Part shown: positions 32,090-41,379 of the stretch, piece after piece
Position numbering within the stretch: position 1 is the stretch's first letter
Layout: the number at the start of each line of letters is the position of its first letter
Assembly: GCA_963575745.1 (NCBI GenBank)
Contig: CAUYUJ010005681.1
Span: forward strand, 57,680 to 121,679
Source: Prorocentrum cordatum
Lineage: Eukaryota > Sar > Dinophyceae > Prorocentrales > Prorocentraceae
Reading direction: 5' to 3'
DNA length: 64,000 nt
Notes under the pieces: model-generated
What the model saw: only the letters and a program-made list of their open reading frames with translations
Database searches by the model: none
Told to the model about the DNA's origin: nothing
Made by a program: the position numbers and the translations under genes

Positions 32090-34561
32090 GCTCTGAAAGG
32101 GGCACGCTTGTAGCAGACTGTCTTCCAGGCTTCCAAGCCTTCCCTCCCAGCGGGCCTGGATCTCGACCGCCGCCTTCGCCCTCACTAGCCCCCCGTCGGC
32201 TTTTACCTACAGCTTTGCTTTCCCTGCCTCCGCTCGGCCACTGTCCCCCATCATGCCCTCTCTGCGCCGTGGTGGTCGAGGATCCGTGCCCCGCAGCGAA
32301 TTCCATTCAAGCCACCCCTTCTTTGGTGCAGCGGCAGGGAGTCCTCGCAAAGGCCTGGGCTGCGGCCGAGGCATCTTGCCACGCCGTCCGTCTCCGTGAA
32401 AGATGAGGACCAGGAGGCTTGACATTTTTCAGGTCCGCGAGGGACTCAGACTGCGGCGTGCGGTTGGTCACGGGCCATGTCAAGTGTAGACTTCGGGGGA
32501 GGCCAACCTCAGTTGCAGCGGCCTTCGCAAAGGCGCGGGCCGCTGGCTTCCCTGGGGGCGGCCGATCCTCGATGTCGTGGTACCCGTCTCTCGCGCATCT
32601 GAAGAATTCGGTGACGGACTTAAAGAGTTCCGTACCGGATTCTTTGCTACGGCACGTGGTCGCAGTTGCAGCGAGTGCCAGGGTCCGCCTGTCACATCGA
32701 GCGCAGATTTCGGATGCCCACACCAAATGTTTGCGGATCAGCCAAAGTGCCACCTTGCCCGTTGAAGAAATTGCATCATCTTCGAGCATGTGACGTTGGA
32801 GGTGGAAAGCCTGCCGATACCGAGGCCTTCCCCTCGCTTCTGCCTCCTTGGACATCATTGTGACGGACCGGCCCTCGTTGCCACGGCTGTATTCGCCTTG
32901 GAATCTTGAGACGCGAGCGCGGACCCAGCGTGATGTTCGGGTGATCGTGGCCCTGGGAGCACGGGGCTAGTGTACTTGACTGAGGACCGCAGCCTTGGGA
33001 GAGCGGACTTAGAGTGATTTGCGAGAGGTCGTGGCTCTGGGAGCGCGGATCCAACGCAATCTACGCGGGATCGCGGGGGGCAATAAACGAAAGGAGCCCT
33101 CACGACCGTGGTTTTGGGAGGCTTCTGGGCGCCAGTGAGGGGGCTTACAGATGGGGGTCATTTATGGCTACTGCAATCTCTTCCAGCACAGCAGCTACAC
33201 GGAGGCCAATGCAACAATACGTTTGGAGGCCCCATTGGGGGATGCCGCCGGACGACAGGAAGCGCGCTTAGACTCGAAGAGTCGCGGGATGGACGGCGCT
33301 CTCTAGCCAGGATGGACCTTATACGTATCAGGGGAGGTCTGGGAGGGGAGTGGTTCGGGAATCCTCCGCGATCGGGACGTGACGGATGACGGGAAGTGTG
33401 CTTATACTCGAGGTGTCGCGCGATGGACGTTGATCTCCGATTTGGAGGGACGTAGTGATGTAGGTGCCTGCGGCAACTCCACACCGTGCCAGCGAAGCAC
33501 TCTGTGTGGCGAACGCCATTACATGTGATGCCCCTCGGCTCCTCTTGATGAGCTCTCATAGGGACGAATTGGGCCGCCTTGTGGTTCTCTTGTGCTCCAA
33601 ATAGCACCTGTCGGAGCTCGGTGGCGCATGGCCAGAGGAGGCCGAGTCTCCCAATAGCCCGACGATGGCATTCAACCGTGCCATCAGAATTGCTCAGCGG
33701 TCCTCTCGACTGCCCCGCCCCACGGCGATGCTGCTCCTCTCGCCACGAGGGCCGAGATAAGGCCGCTGGCATCCGCCACCCACGGATTTCACCGTGGTCT
33801 TGGGAGGCCATCAGTTGGCTTGTGCTCCCGTTGGGCAGTCTCGGGGGTCCCTTGCGGCTCTCTTGGGCCGTCTTTGGGGACCTATTGAGTCGTCTTGGGG
33901 TCTTGGGGCTCCCTTGGTAGTCTGAGGGCTCTCTAGGGGCCGTCGTGGACCTGTCCTGGGGCCTTTGTGGCCGTCTAGGGTCTTTCTCAGGCCGTCATGG
34001 GTACCTCCAGAGGCTCTCTTGGGTCAGCTTGGGGCTCCCTGGGCCGACTAGGGGCCCTCTTGGATCTTCGACCAACATGCTTGGATTGGTTTGTGTGCCT
34101 CTCGGAAGCCTCTTGGGGTCTATTCGGCACTTCCGCGGAGCTGTTGGGTGACTCTTGAGGCAAGGCTGGGCCATCTTGGCGGCCTTGGTGACCCTCCCTG
34201 GCCGTCGTGAAAGCCGCGCAGAGACTCGCTCGAGAGTTCCAGGAAGGCGTCGGGGCGCCCGGGAGTCCTCGGGAGGGGGACGGTGCACGCAGAGCTTTGT
34301 GAGATAAGAGGAGGCTATTCACAGACTTACAGAAGCCCAGCCAGGCAGCACTCGGTATTCTACAACGCCTCAATGTGCCAGAGTGGTCCTCCGTGTGCAA
34401 CTGCGGAGGTCTTGGATAGGGAATGTGGAATGTGCCGATGTCGCTCGCGACTGCGACCGCGACCGCGACGTCGTTCTGCTGCTACTGCTTGTCCTCAGGC
34501 CTCTGGCATACCAGGCTTCGTCTGCGCACCCTCGGTCTCTGCTGCTCCGCCCCTTGCCGCG
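32090..34561. other. Array unit 2 intergenic region
   Basis: Parallel to 28618-30908. It includes an open plus frame of 124 codons (32419-32793), a CTTGG block (33790-34165), and the pyrimidine-AG site before gene 3 exon 1. The unit repeat from 31026 to 34685 is about 3.66 kb. Confidence 0.6.
32419..32793 (+). CDS. Conserved 124-codon frame in array unit 2
   Basis: This frame (MTFFRSARDSDCGVRLVTGH and onward, ending TLPVEEIASSSSM) is kept over its whole length in unit 3 (36186-36560), with several substitutions and no indel. In unit 1 it is broken by a missing base near 29035 and by the larger deletion before it. It has no signal peptide, domain or family that I recognise. It could be a small gene, an untranslated part of the neighbouring transcripts, or chance. 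Confidence 0.3.
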   Translation: MTFFRSARDSDCGVRLVTGHVKCRLRGRPTSVAAAFAKARAAGFPGGGRSSMSWYPSLAHLKNSVTDLKSSVPDSLLRHVVAVAASARVRLSHRAQISDAHTKCLRISQSATLPVEEIASSSSM

Positions 34562-34666
34562 ATGAACCGCGTGGTGCTCGCCGTGTTCGCCCTCTTGCTC
34601 TCCAGTCATGGCTGCGTCGCCGATGAGCAGACCACGACCATGGAGGACCATTGCGGAATGCCGTAG
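34562..34666 (+). CDS. Modular small-protein gene 3, exon 1 (signal peptide exon)
   Basis: Protein frame identical to gene 1 exon 1 (MNRVVLAVFALLLSSHGCVA then DEQTTTMEDHCGMP) despite silent changes. The upstream flank with the pyrimidine-AG site is present. Exon 2 follows at 35305. Confidence 0.6.
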   Translation: MNRVVLAVFALLLSSHGCVADEQTTTMEDHCGMP

Positions 34667-35304
34667 ATGTAGGGATGGACAGAGATTCGGTCCCGCTTGA
34701 TCTTATCGTCCTTAGCATCCAGCCTGGTTCTGTTGACGTGAGTGCAAATTTGTTCGAGGGTTGCGGAACAAGGGGGGAAGATCGCTGGGGCGTCAGGGTG
34801 TTGCGCTTGCCGCGCCCGCGTTCTGCCGGTGTCTTCTCTGCGAGCTGGCCCCGCCGCGGCCTCGCTTCTAGATCTCTGGCGTTTCACCATGCAGTTGTCG
34901 CCATCACCCTTCCTCTGAGCTGCTCTCATTCACCGTAAGAAGTTTTCGAAGAAGCCTCTAAGAAGGCGTCGATCCCTTCTCGGAAACACCTTCCTCCATG
35001 GCGCACCGATCGGCCTGGGTTGCGGCATGCTCGCAGAGTGCTCGCAGTTCGGCTGAGGCTCGCTCGACAGCCCTCGTAGCCCAATAGCAGTCCGCTGCTC
35101 TCCGATGGCCTTCCGTCAGCTCATTGCTAGCTTGCTTGGCTGGCCTCCTGGGAGCTGCGACGTTGTCTTTCGAAGAGAGGGGTTGAACTCCTGGTGCAGG
35201 TTCTGCAGGGATTGTCTAGGATTACTTCGTTTCCTGGGCGCGGGTCCCGGTAGCGTTCCTCCCTGCTCTCTGCTCCCCCCTCCCCCCCCCGCACCCGGGC
35301 CGAG

Positions 35305-35769
35305 GAGCGCCGCCTGACGGACACCACCATGGGCGACGACACGACGAGCGCCGCGCCTCGCACTGGAAGCCCAGGCACCGTGCTCCTGGCGCTCCTCGCC
35401 TTCCTCTACGTGGGCAGCGCGGCGGGTGCGGCGCTGGACGAGTCCACCACGATGGCCGACGAGCGCCGCCTGACGGACACCACCATGGGCGACGACACGA
35501 CGAGCGCCGCAGCTCGTAGTGGCGCCCTTGGAACCATGCTCCTGGCGCTCATCGCGTTCCTGTTCGTGGGCAACGCGGCTGGGGCGGCAGTGGACGAGTC
35601 CACCACGATGGCCGACGAGCGCCGCCTGACGGACACCACCATGAGCGACGACACGACGAGCCCCGCGGCCCCCCGCGCGGACGGCCGTTCAGGAACGGTG
35701 CCGCTTTTATTTGTTCTCTTATGTCTTGTTGTTGCTTTTTTCTCTTGTTTTTTGGTCCGGTGTTTTTAG
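35305..35769 (+). CDS. Modular small-protein gene 3, exon 2 with altered C-terminus
   Basis: The first two modules match genes 1 and 2 with minor changes (ALIAFL for ALLAFL; MSDD for MGDD). After TTSPAAPRA the sequence changes: a few substitutions (DGRSGTV) and then a 248-bp T-rich insertion at 35706-35953 replace the usual PLFALAAALGLAAHR tail with PLLFVLLCLVVAFFSCF and a stop at 35767-35769. The new tail is still strongly hydrophobic. The ancestral tail resumes at 35954 but is cut off from the frame. The insert could be an intron, but no convincing donor-acceptor pair restores the frame. Confidence 0.55.
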   Translation, partial: ERRLTDTTMGDDTTSAAPRTGSPGTVLLALLAFLYVGSAAGAALDESTTMADERRLTDTTMGDDTTSAAARSGALGTMLLALIAFLFVGNAAGAAVDESTTMADERRLTDTTMSDDTTSPAAPRADGRSGTVPLLFVLLCLVVAFFSCFLVRCF

Positions 35770-35953
35770 CTTGTGTTTTTTTGGTGTTTGTTTATTTTTT
35801 TTGATTTGATTTTGTTTTTCCCCCTTTCCCTTTCTTTTTTGTTTTTAGTTTTTTTAGTTCATGTTCTATACTCGGTTTGTTTTTTTAGTTTTTTTTTTGA
35901 TCTTTTTCTTTTTAGGGTTTTGGTTGTTTTTTAGGTTCTCTTTGTCTTTTTCT
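35706..35953. other. T-rich insertion in gene 3
   Basis: 248 bp composed largely of T runs with G, C and A interruptions, absent at the matching point (CCGCT|GTTCGCC) of genes 1 and 2. No inverted repeats, and no clear target duplication beyond one or two bases. Similar T-rich patches occur at 40529-40660, 49745-49858 and 52285-52340. Confidence 0.8.
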
Positions 35954-36560
35954 GTTCGCCCTTGCTGCGGCGCTCGGTCTTGCAGCCCATCGCTAAGCGC
36001 TAAGCTCTGAAAGGGGCACGCTTGTAGCAGGCTGTCTTCCAGGCTTCCAAGCCTTCCCTCCCATGAATTCCATTCAGGCCACTCCTGCTTTGGTGCAGCG
36101 GCAGGGAGCCCTTGCAAAGGCCTGGGCTGCGGCCGAGGCATCTTGCCACGCCGTCCGTCTCCGTGAAAGATGAGGACCAGGAGGCTTGGCATTTTTCAGG
36201 TCCGCGAGGGACTCAGACTGCGGCGTGCGGTTGGTCACGGGCCATATCAAGCGTAAACTTCGGCCGAGGCCAACCTCAGTTGCAGCGGCCTTCGAAAAGG
36301 CGCGGGCCGCTGGCTTCCCTGGGGGCGGCCGATCCTCGATGTCGTGGTACCCGTCCCTCGCGCATCTGAAGAATTCGGTGACGGACTTGAAGAGTTCCGT
36401 ACTGGATCATTTGCTACGGCACGTGGTCGCAGCGGCAGCGAGTGCCAGGGTCCGCCTGCCACATCGAGCGCAGATCTCGGATGCCCACACCGGATGCCTG
36501 CGGATCAGCCACAGTGCCACCTTGCCCGTTGAAACAAAAATTCTACCATTGACCGCATGA
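35954..36560. repeat. Array unit 3 tail (end of array)
   Basis: Continues the unit sequence with a deletion after 36062 relative to units 1 and 2, then the 124-codon frame at 36186-36560 (homologue of 32419-32793). Similarity to the array stops near 36535, where the GTTGAA of the other units runs into unrelated sequence. Confidence 0.65.
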
Positions 36561-36619
36561 GGTGAACATCGTGACGAAGTACTACAACAAGCGTTATGTC
36601 TGTGAACGCGTGAATGCTT

Positions 36620-37330
36620 TCAGACTGACCGATGCATCACGCATGTTTGAATGTTGGCTGTCGCTCGTAGCTGGCATCGCCAAACAATGCTGTCCATGAC
36701 GACGTGCCTATTCGCTGTATAACCCAACTGCTTCGGGTTATGCTTGGAGATCACATTCCACGCAATGACAATACCCACGCGGTTACCCAAAAGGGGCACG
36801 AGTGGATCCAATGCATGTTCAATCACATTCCTTGTTGCTTTCATGTGTTTCGAACTGGACCCAGGAAAACAATCATTTATGGTGCCCCGGTGGCCTCTAC
36901 GGAAGGTGGCCCCTCTTAAGAACAAGGCCGCTGACTCATGCGATGACACGTTGACGGCGACATGGCTTGCATTTTTGTATTGCCCGAAGTCGCCGAGCTG
37001 GGCATTCTTGATGGCATGGTCGGTGAGTGTCGTGGAGGTGCCGAGCGAGTCGGCATTCGTAGTTCTGTGGGGCCGCAGCGGCACTCCGCTCACGAAGAGC
37101 TTGCCGCAACCGGGAACCACACCATCGTCGTAAATTAAAAAACAGCTTGAAGGCCCAAACATCCACGGGTCTCGACCTGTCGACCACTTCCACGGGATCG
37201 GCTTCTCATCCCGAGCCGTTCTCTGACGGCCCCGAGGCCCAGCAAGGGTCCTGAGAGGACGAAACCTATAAAAAACCCGCGTTTCGATTTGTTCGAGAGG
37301 CTCTATGTCTGGGGAAGCGTGTGCAAGCAC
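36620..37330 (-). CDS. Unassigned ORF of 236 codons
   Basis: A minus-strand frame of balanced composition in a locally lower-GC, non-repetitive stretch, directly beyond the end of the tandem array. It contains FLIYDDGVVPGCGKLFVSGV (about residues 62-81) and VGIVIAWNVISKHNPKQLGY (about residues 189-208). No signal peptide, transmembrane segment or known motif was recognised. The opposite strand also has open frames (36744-37133), so the strand is not certain. It may be an exon or a fragment of a mobile-element gene. Confidence 0.35.
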   Translation of the reverse strand: MLAHASPDIEPLEQIETRVFYRFRPLRTLAGPRGRQRTARDEKPIPWKWSTGRDPWMFGPSSCFLIYDDGVVPGCGKLFVSGVPLRPHRTTNADSLGTSTTLTDHAIKNAQLGDFGQYKNASHVAVNVSSHESAALFLRGATFRRGHRGTINDCFPGSSSKHMKATRNVIEHALDPLVPLLGNRVGIVIAWNVISKHNPKQLGYTANRHVVMDSIVWRCQLRATANIQTCVMHRSV

Positions 37331-37679
37331 GATCTGGATACGCTGCAGTTCGAGCCAGAGTGGCTACGGAGCGCCGCGGGGGGCCACAGTCCCGAGCGGC
37401 CTCCTGGTCGGGGGCGGGGCGGGGGGATGCGACCTCCCAGAGTGGCATGGGGGGGCCTCTCTGGCCAGGAGGCCTCTTCAGAGGACAGAAAACCCACCCC
37501 CCCTCATAGTCACCCCGACAAGCGGAGCCTGTTAGCGAACGCCCCCCAGGAAGGAATCGCGTTTCGTGGACGCCGGTTGTCGGAGGCTGGGTGGTTTTTC
37601 CTCCCTGGACTCTTCTCGGGGGTCCAGGCATACCAGGCGTCTCGACGAAACCGAGCAGAGGGCTGTAGTACATTTCGGC

Positions 37680-38150
37680 ATCCTCCTCCTCCTCCTCCTC
37701 CTCCTCCTCCTCCTCCTCCCCCTCCTCCTCCCCCTCCTCCTCCCCCTCCTCCCCCTCCTCCTCCTCCCCCTCCTCCAACGAACCACGGCTCGGGATGGCA
37801 CGCCGGGCCCGGGGGAGAGTGGTCGAGAGGTCGGGGGCCCGCGCCTCGAACAGGGTCGACCCGCGAACCCAGAAATGGATCTAGAATTGCCCCAGCGCTG
37901 GCCATATCCTCCTCCTCCTCCTCCTCCTCTCCGCCCCTCCTCTCCCTCCTCCTCCTCCTCCTCCTCCTCCTTCCTCTCTCCTCCTCCTCCTCCTACCTCT
38001 CCCCTCATCTTCCGCCTCCTCATCCTCTGTTCTCCTCCTCCTCGTTCTCCTCCTCCTCGTTGCTCATCAGCCCCTCCCCTCATCCTCCTCCTCCTCCTCC
38101 TCCTCCTCCTCCTCCTCCTCCTCCTCCTCCTCCTCCTCCTCCTCCAGGGA
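37680..38150. repeat. (CTC)n tracts
   Basis: Two CTC-rich tracts (37680-37780 and 37908-38150) flank about 125 bp of unique sequence. Proline, leucine, serine, glutamate or arginine runs in the ORFs come from these tracts. Confidence 0.9.
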
Positions 38151-38224
38151 GCGCTCAGCCCAGACATCCGGCCGCTCACGCGCGGGCCCTCGCCGGGAGG
38201 AATGGGCAGCTGCAGCGCTCAAGG

Positions 38225-38815
38225 CATCGGTGGCGATGCTACTGTGCCGTGGAGCCGTGTGGTGCTTCTCTGCGCTGTGCCGTGCCAGAAGGCGCGCCGC
38301 GCGGTGTGCCAGGGGGACGCGCCACCGGACGCGCCACGGGAAGTTCCAGGGGGACGCGCCGCGGAACGTGCCAGTGGACGCGCCAGTGGACGCGCCAGGG
38401 GGACGCGCCGCGCGGTGTGCCCAGGGGAGGCGCCAGGGAACGTGCCAGGTATCGATGGTGATGCCACTGTGCCAGGGGCTGCGTTGTGCTTCTCTGCGCT
38501 GCGCCGCTCCGCGCAGTGACACGCCAGGGGGCGCGCCACGTGCTATGGGGACGCGCCACGGAACGTGCCAGGGGGACGCGCCACGGAACGTGCCAGGGGG
38601 ACGTGCTAGGGGACGTGCCAGGGGACTCGCCGCGCTATGTGCTAGGGGCCCAGGCGCCACGGAGCGTGCCAGGGGGACGCGCCACAGAACGTGCCAGGGC
38701 GACGCTCCAGGGGACGTGCGAGGGAGCGTGCCAGGGGACTCGCCGCGCGACGTACCCAGGGGAGGCGCCAGGGCACATGCCAGGGAACGCGCCCGAGGGT
38801 CACGACCCCTCGTAA
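38225..38815. repeat. GC-rich ~20-bp minisatellite (CCAGGGGGACGCGCC)
   Basis: Units alternate between GGGGGACGCGCCACGG and AACGTGCCA-type sequence. A longer segment containing GTGCTTCTCTGCGCTG occurs twice (38262 and 38488). Stop-free in several frames on both strands. Confidence 0.9.
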
Positions 38816-39460
38816 GTCACGCTGCGTCCGCGCTCCCACGGCCCTGACAGGGCCTACACAATCATGTCCTCGGAGAGCTTCCAGGAGCGTGATGCTCGTC
38901 GCCAGTCCGAGGCTTCCTCCTGGAAGGCTTTGCTCCTCCCTGCCCCTTGATCATTGATGAATCACCAGGCGGCGGCGGATGCAATGGCCTTCGGCCCTCC
39001 CGCCACCGTGCCGAGGGTTGTCGATGGTCTCGGGGGGCCTCTTGGAGGGTTCTTGCGGGCATCTTGGGGGCCTCCAGGGGCCTCGTGGGGGCCTCTTCGG
39101 TGCCTCTTGGGCGCCTAGCTTCGAGGGGGGTCCAAGAAAGGCCCAGGAGGGCATCAAAAGCTCGCTGAGAGATATTCCAGGACAGCACCCTGGGACGCCC
39201 AAGGTAAGTGCAATCAAGTCCCCAGGGAGGTGGCGCCTCCAGAGCGAAGCCCTGAGAGGTTCGAAACACCTGCAGCCTCTACGCGGTAAGTCGGTGTAGT
39301 GTCGATGCGGCGGCGACCCTGTGCGCAGGCCTTCACGGTTGAACGACCCCAGTGGTGGCGAGCCGGCCCGTATCCAACGATCTGTGCTATCGGGAGGCCG
39401 CGATCTTTTCCTCTCGCATTTCTGGGAAACGTAACGCTAGAATTCACCGGATCCCGGGTT
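38816..39460. other. Gene-free stretch with a short CTTGG block
   Basis: A CTTGG block lies at 39030-39115. Just before it, GATGAATCACCAGGCGGCGG resembles the left side of the hairpin elements. The rest shows nothing recognisable. Confidence 0.5.
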
Positions 39461-39830
39461 TGCCGAAGCTTTTTGACGGGCCCGCCCTGAGTTTTGACGG
39501 TCCAGCTTTCCTGGGATGTCTGCATCGGGAGCTCGCGTCAGATTTCAGACTGCCTCGTAATTTCCCTGACGGTCCCGTCAGGCCAACCCGAGCCCCCAGA
39601 ACCCGAGCCTCCCTTCCCCCGAGCGATGACGGCCGCTGCAGTTAGCCCGCGTAATACGGATGGGCAACCTTCCCAGGGTACCTTTGCATACCTGCCCCTT
39701 CGGCCCATCCTTAGCAGCCTTCGCTGGCCGACCTCTTTCGAACAACGTTAACATGGCCCTCCGAGGCCCTTCCATCCTTGCCGCGCATCCCTCTGATACG
39801 GGCTGACTGTGCTGGAGGGGTGGGGAGGGG
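39460..39830. repeat. Dispersed element, copy 2
   Basis: Carries the same ordered blocks as 3430-3940: TTTTGACGGTCCAGCTTTCC, then GAGCTCGCGTCAGATTTC, then GGATGGGCAACCTTCCCA, CTTCGGCCCATCCTTAG and GATACGGGCTGA. Confidence 0.7.
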
Positions 39831-39903
39831 ACCCGTACCGTCACGATCCGCACCAGCGCCGACGTCGGCCCCCCCTCCTCCCACCCCCTTCTGTGCGGGA
39901 CGC

Positions 39904-40080
39904 AAAAACGACCACAGCCACTGCTTTTCTTTTGTTGCCGCCTTCCAGCCAGCAGAAACAAAGCAGTGGTTGTGGTCATTTTCGTTAAGCTTGGCACCAG
40001 GGAAATGACCACAACCACTGCTTCTTTTTCGGCCGGCTGGAAGGCGGCGCAAACAAGAAGTAGTGGCTGTGGTCATTTTC
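39904..40080. mobile_element. Nested fold-back element
   Basis: Two arms of about 78 bp (39904-39983 and 40003-40080) are near-perfect reverse complements of each other around a spacer of about 20 bp containing TTAAGCTTGGC. Each arm is itself flanked by an inverted repeat: GACCACARCCACTGCTT at one end and AAGYAGTGGYTGTGGTC at the other. The arms share the core GCCGCCTTCCAGCC in opposite orientation. No ORF. It could be a non-autonomous fold-back transposon or two MITE copies inserted head to head. Confidence 0.75.
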
Positions 40081-40528
40081 TTGTCCCGCATTCTTCGCGT
40101 GGCTGACAAAACGCCGAAAGGCTTGAACCTCGGACCCCAGTTGAGTGTGGGGAGACCAGTGGGCATCGATACCGCTACGCCCCGGACCTCTCCTGGGGTG
40201 AGTTGTGGCCAGGATTTCGAAGCGAATCCATCGGTGGCGACGAGGGCCTCCCAGGAGGCCCAAAAATGGGGAAAACGGGCGGAGGGTAGCGGTATGGGTT
40301 CCTTTTCATATAGTTTGTCGTCGGCTCTCGTCGGTTTTCCAGCATCGGGATGCTCTCCAGCAGCATTGCCTCGCCCCAGAGGGCGCGTTTCCAGGGGTGC
40401 CCGATCCTTCCGAGGCGATTTTAGGCACTCAAGAATGGCGAGGCTAACAGATGGGATCGGACCCGCGAAGCGATCGGCGATTGCGGCTCGATGTGGAGCC
40501 CCAACAGACCGTGGCCTCGCCTCAGGGA

Positions 40529-40569
<41 letters not shown>

Positions 40570-40855
40570 TTTTTTCTTTTTTTTCCTTTTTTTTTTGTCT
40601 TTTTTTTTTTTTCTTTTTTTTTGTTTTTTTTCTTTCTTTTTTTTTTTTTTTTTTTTTATCCAGGGCCACCTGGACCTAACCCACACCCAGGCACGGCAGC
40701 TTTGAAAAAGGGGAATCCCACCAATGTTGGTTTTCCAAGTTCGCCCCCCCACCCCCCCTCCACCTCTACCCAAGACAGGCACGGCAGCTTGGAAAAAAAA
40801 AAGGGAGATCCAATTCCTTTTTTTTCAAGTTCGCCCCCCCCCCCCCCCTTTCTAC
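40529..40855 (-). repeat. T-rich tract with adjoining duplicated segment
   Basis: 40529-40657 is nearly all T with a few C, G and A. On its right, AGGCACGGCAGCTT occurs at 40690 and 40781, each followed by an A-rich run and then CAAGTTCGCCCCCCC. Read on the minus strand this would be a short duplicated body ending in an A-rich tail, as a retroposon would, but interruptions in the tail and the lack of a target duplication leave it open. Confidence 0.6.
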
Positions 40856-41070
40856 AACAGACCGCAATTAAGGACCTCCCGCAGCTCCCAGAACAGAACC
40901 CAGGAAGCCTTTGAGGACCCCAAATCGTTGAATACCTAACGGAACTTACTGATTTCTCCGCTTCCGCAGTTCCTTTTCTGTGCGATTCCGAGGCATGCGC
41001 TGTGCCTCTAAGAGTCCCTGGATGCAAGAAGCGAAAAAAATGAGGCTCCATGAGCTAGTCCATCAAGCCC

Positions 41071-41127
41071 AGCTAGAACTGGAGCGCGCGCGAAGCGCGC
41101 GACAGTCCTTGTACTTATACATATACA

Positions 41128-41198
<71 letters not shown>

Positions 41199-41265
41199 GT
41201 GTGTATCTATACACATACATACATACACACATACATGCATACATGTGTACCTATATACATAGACA
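41071..41265. repeat. GC hairpin plus (AT)31 microsatellite, copy 1
   Basis: AGCTAGAACTGGAGCGCGCG leads into CGAAGCGCGCG, an alternating-CG hairpin with a GAA loop, then a short spacer, then (AT)n at 41131-41192 and ATAC/ATAT variants to 41265. The same order occurs at 43912 and 57093. Confidence 0.8.
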
Positions 41266-41379
41266 TATATGGGAGGTCCCGGCCCCGTGGCCCCGGGCCG
41301 GGTACATGGAGCGCGCCCCTCTCCTGGGACGCCCCTCCGGCGGCCCCCGGGGCTCGGACTCCGCCCAAGAGCATTCCCA

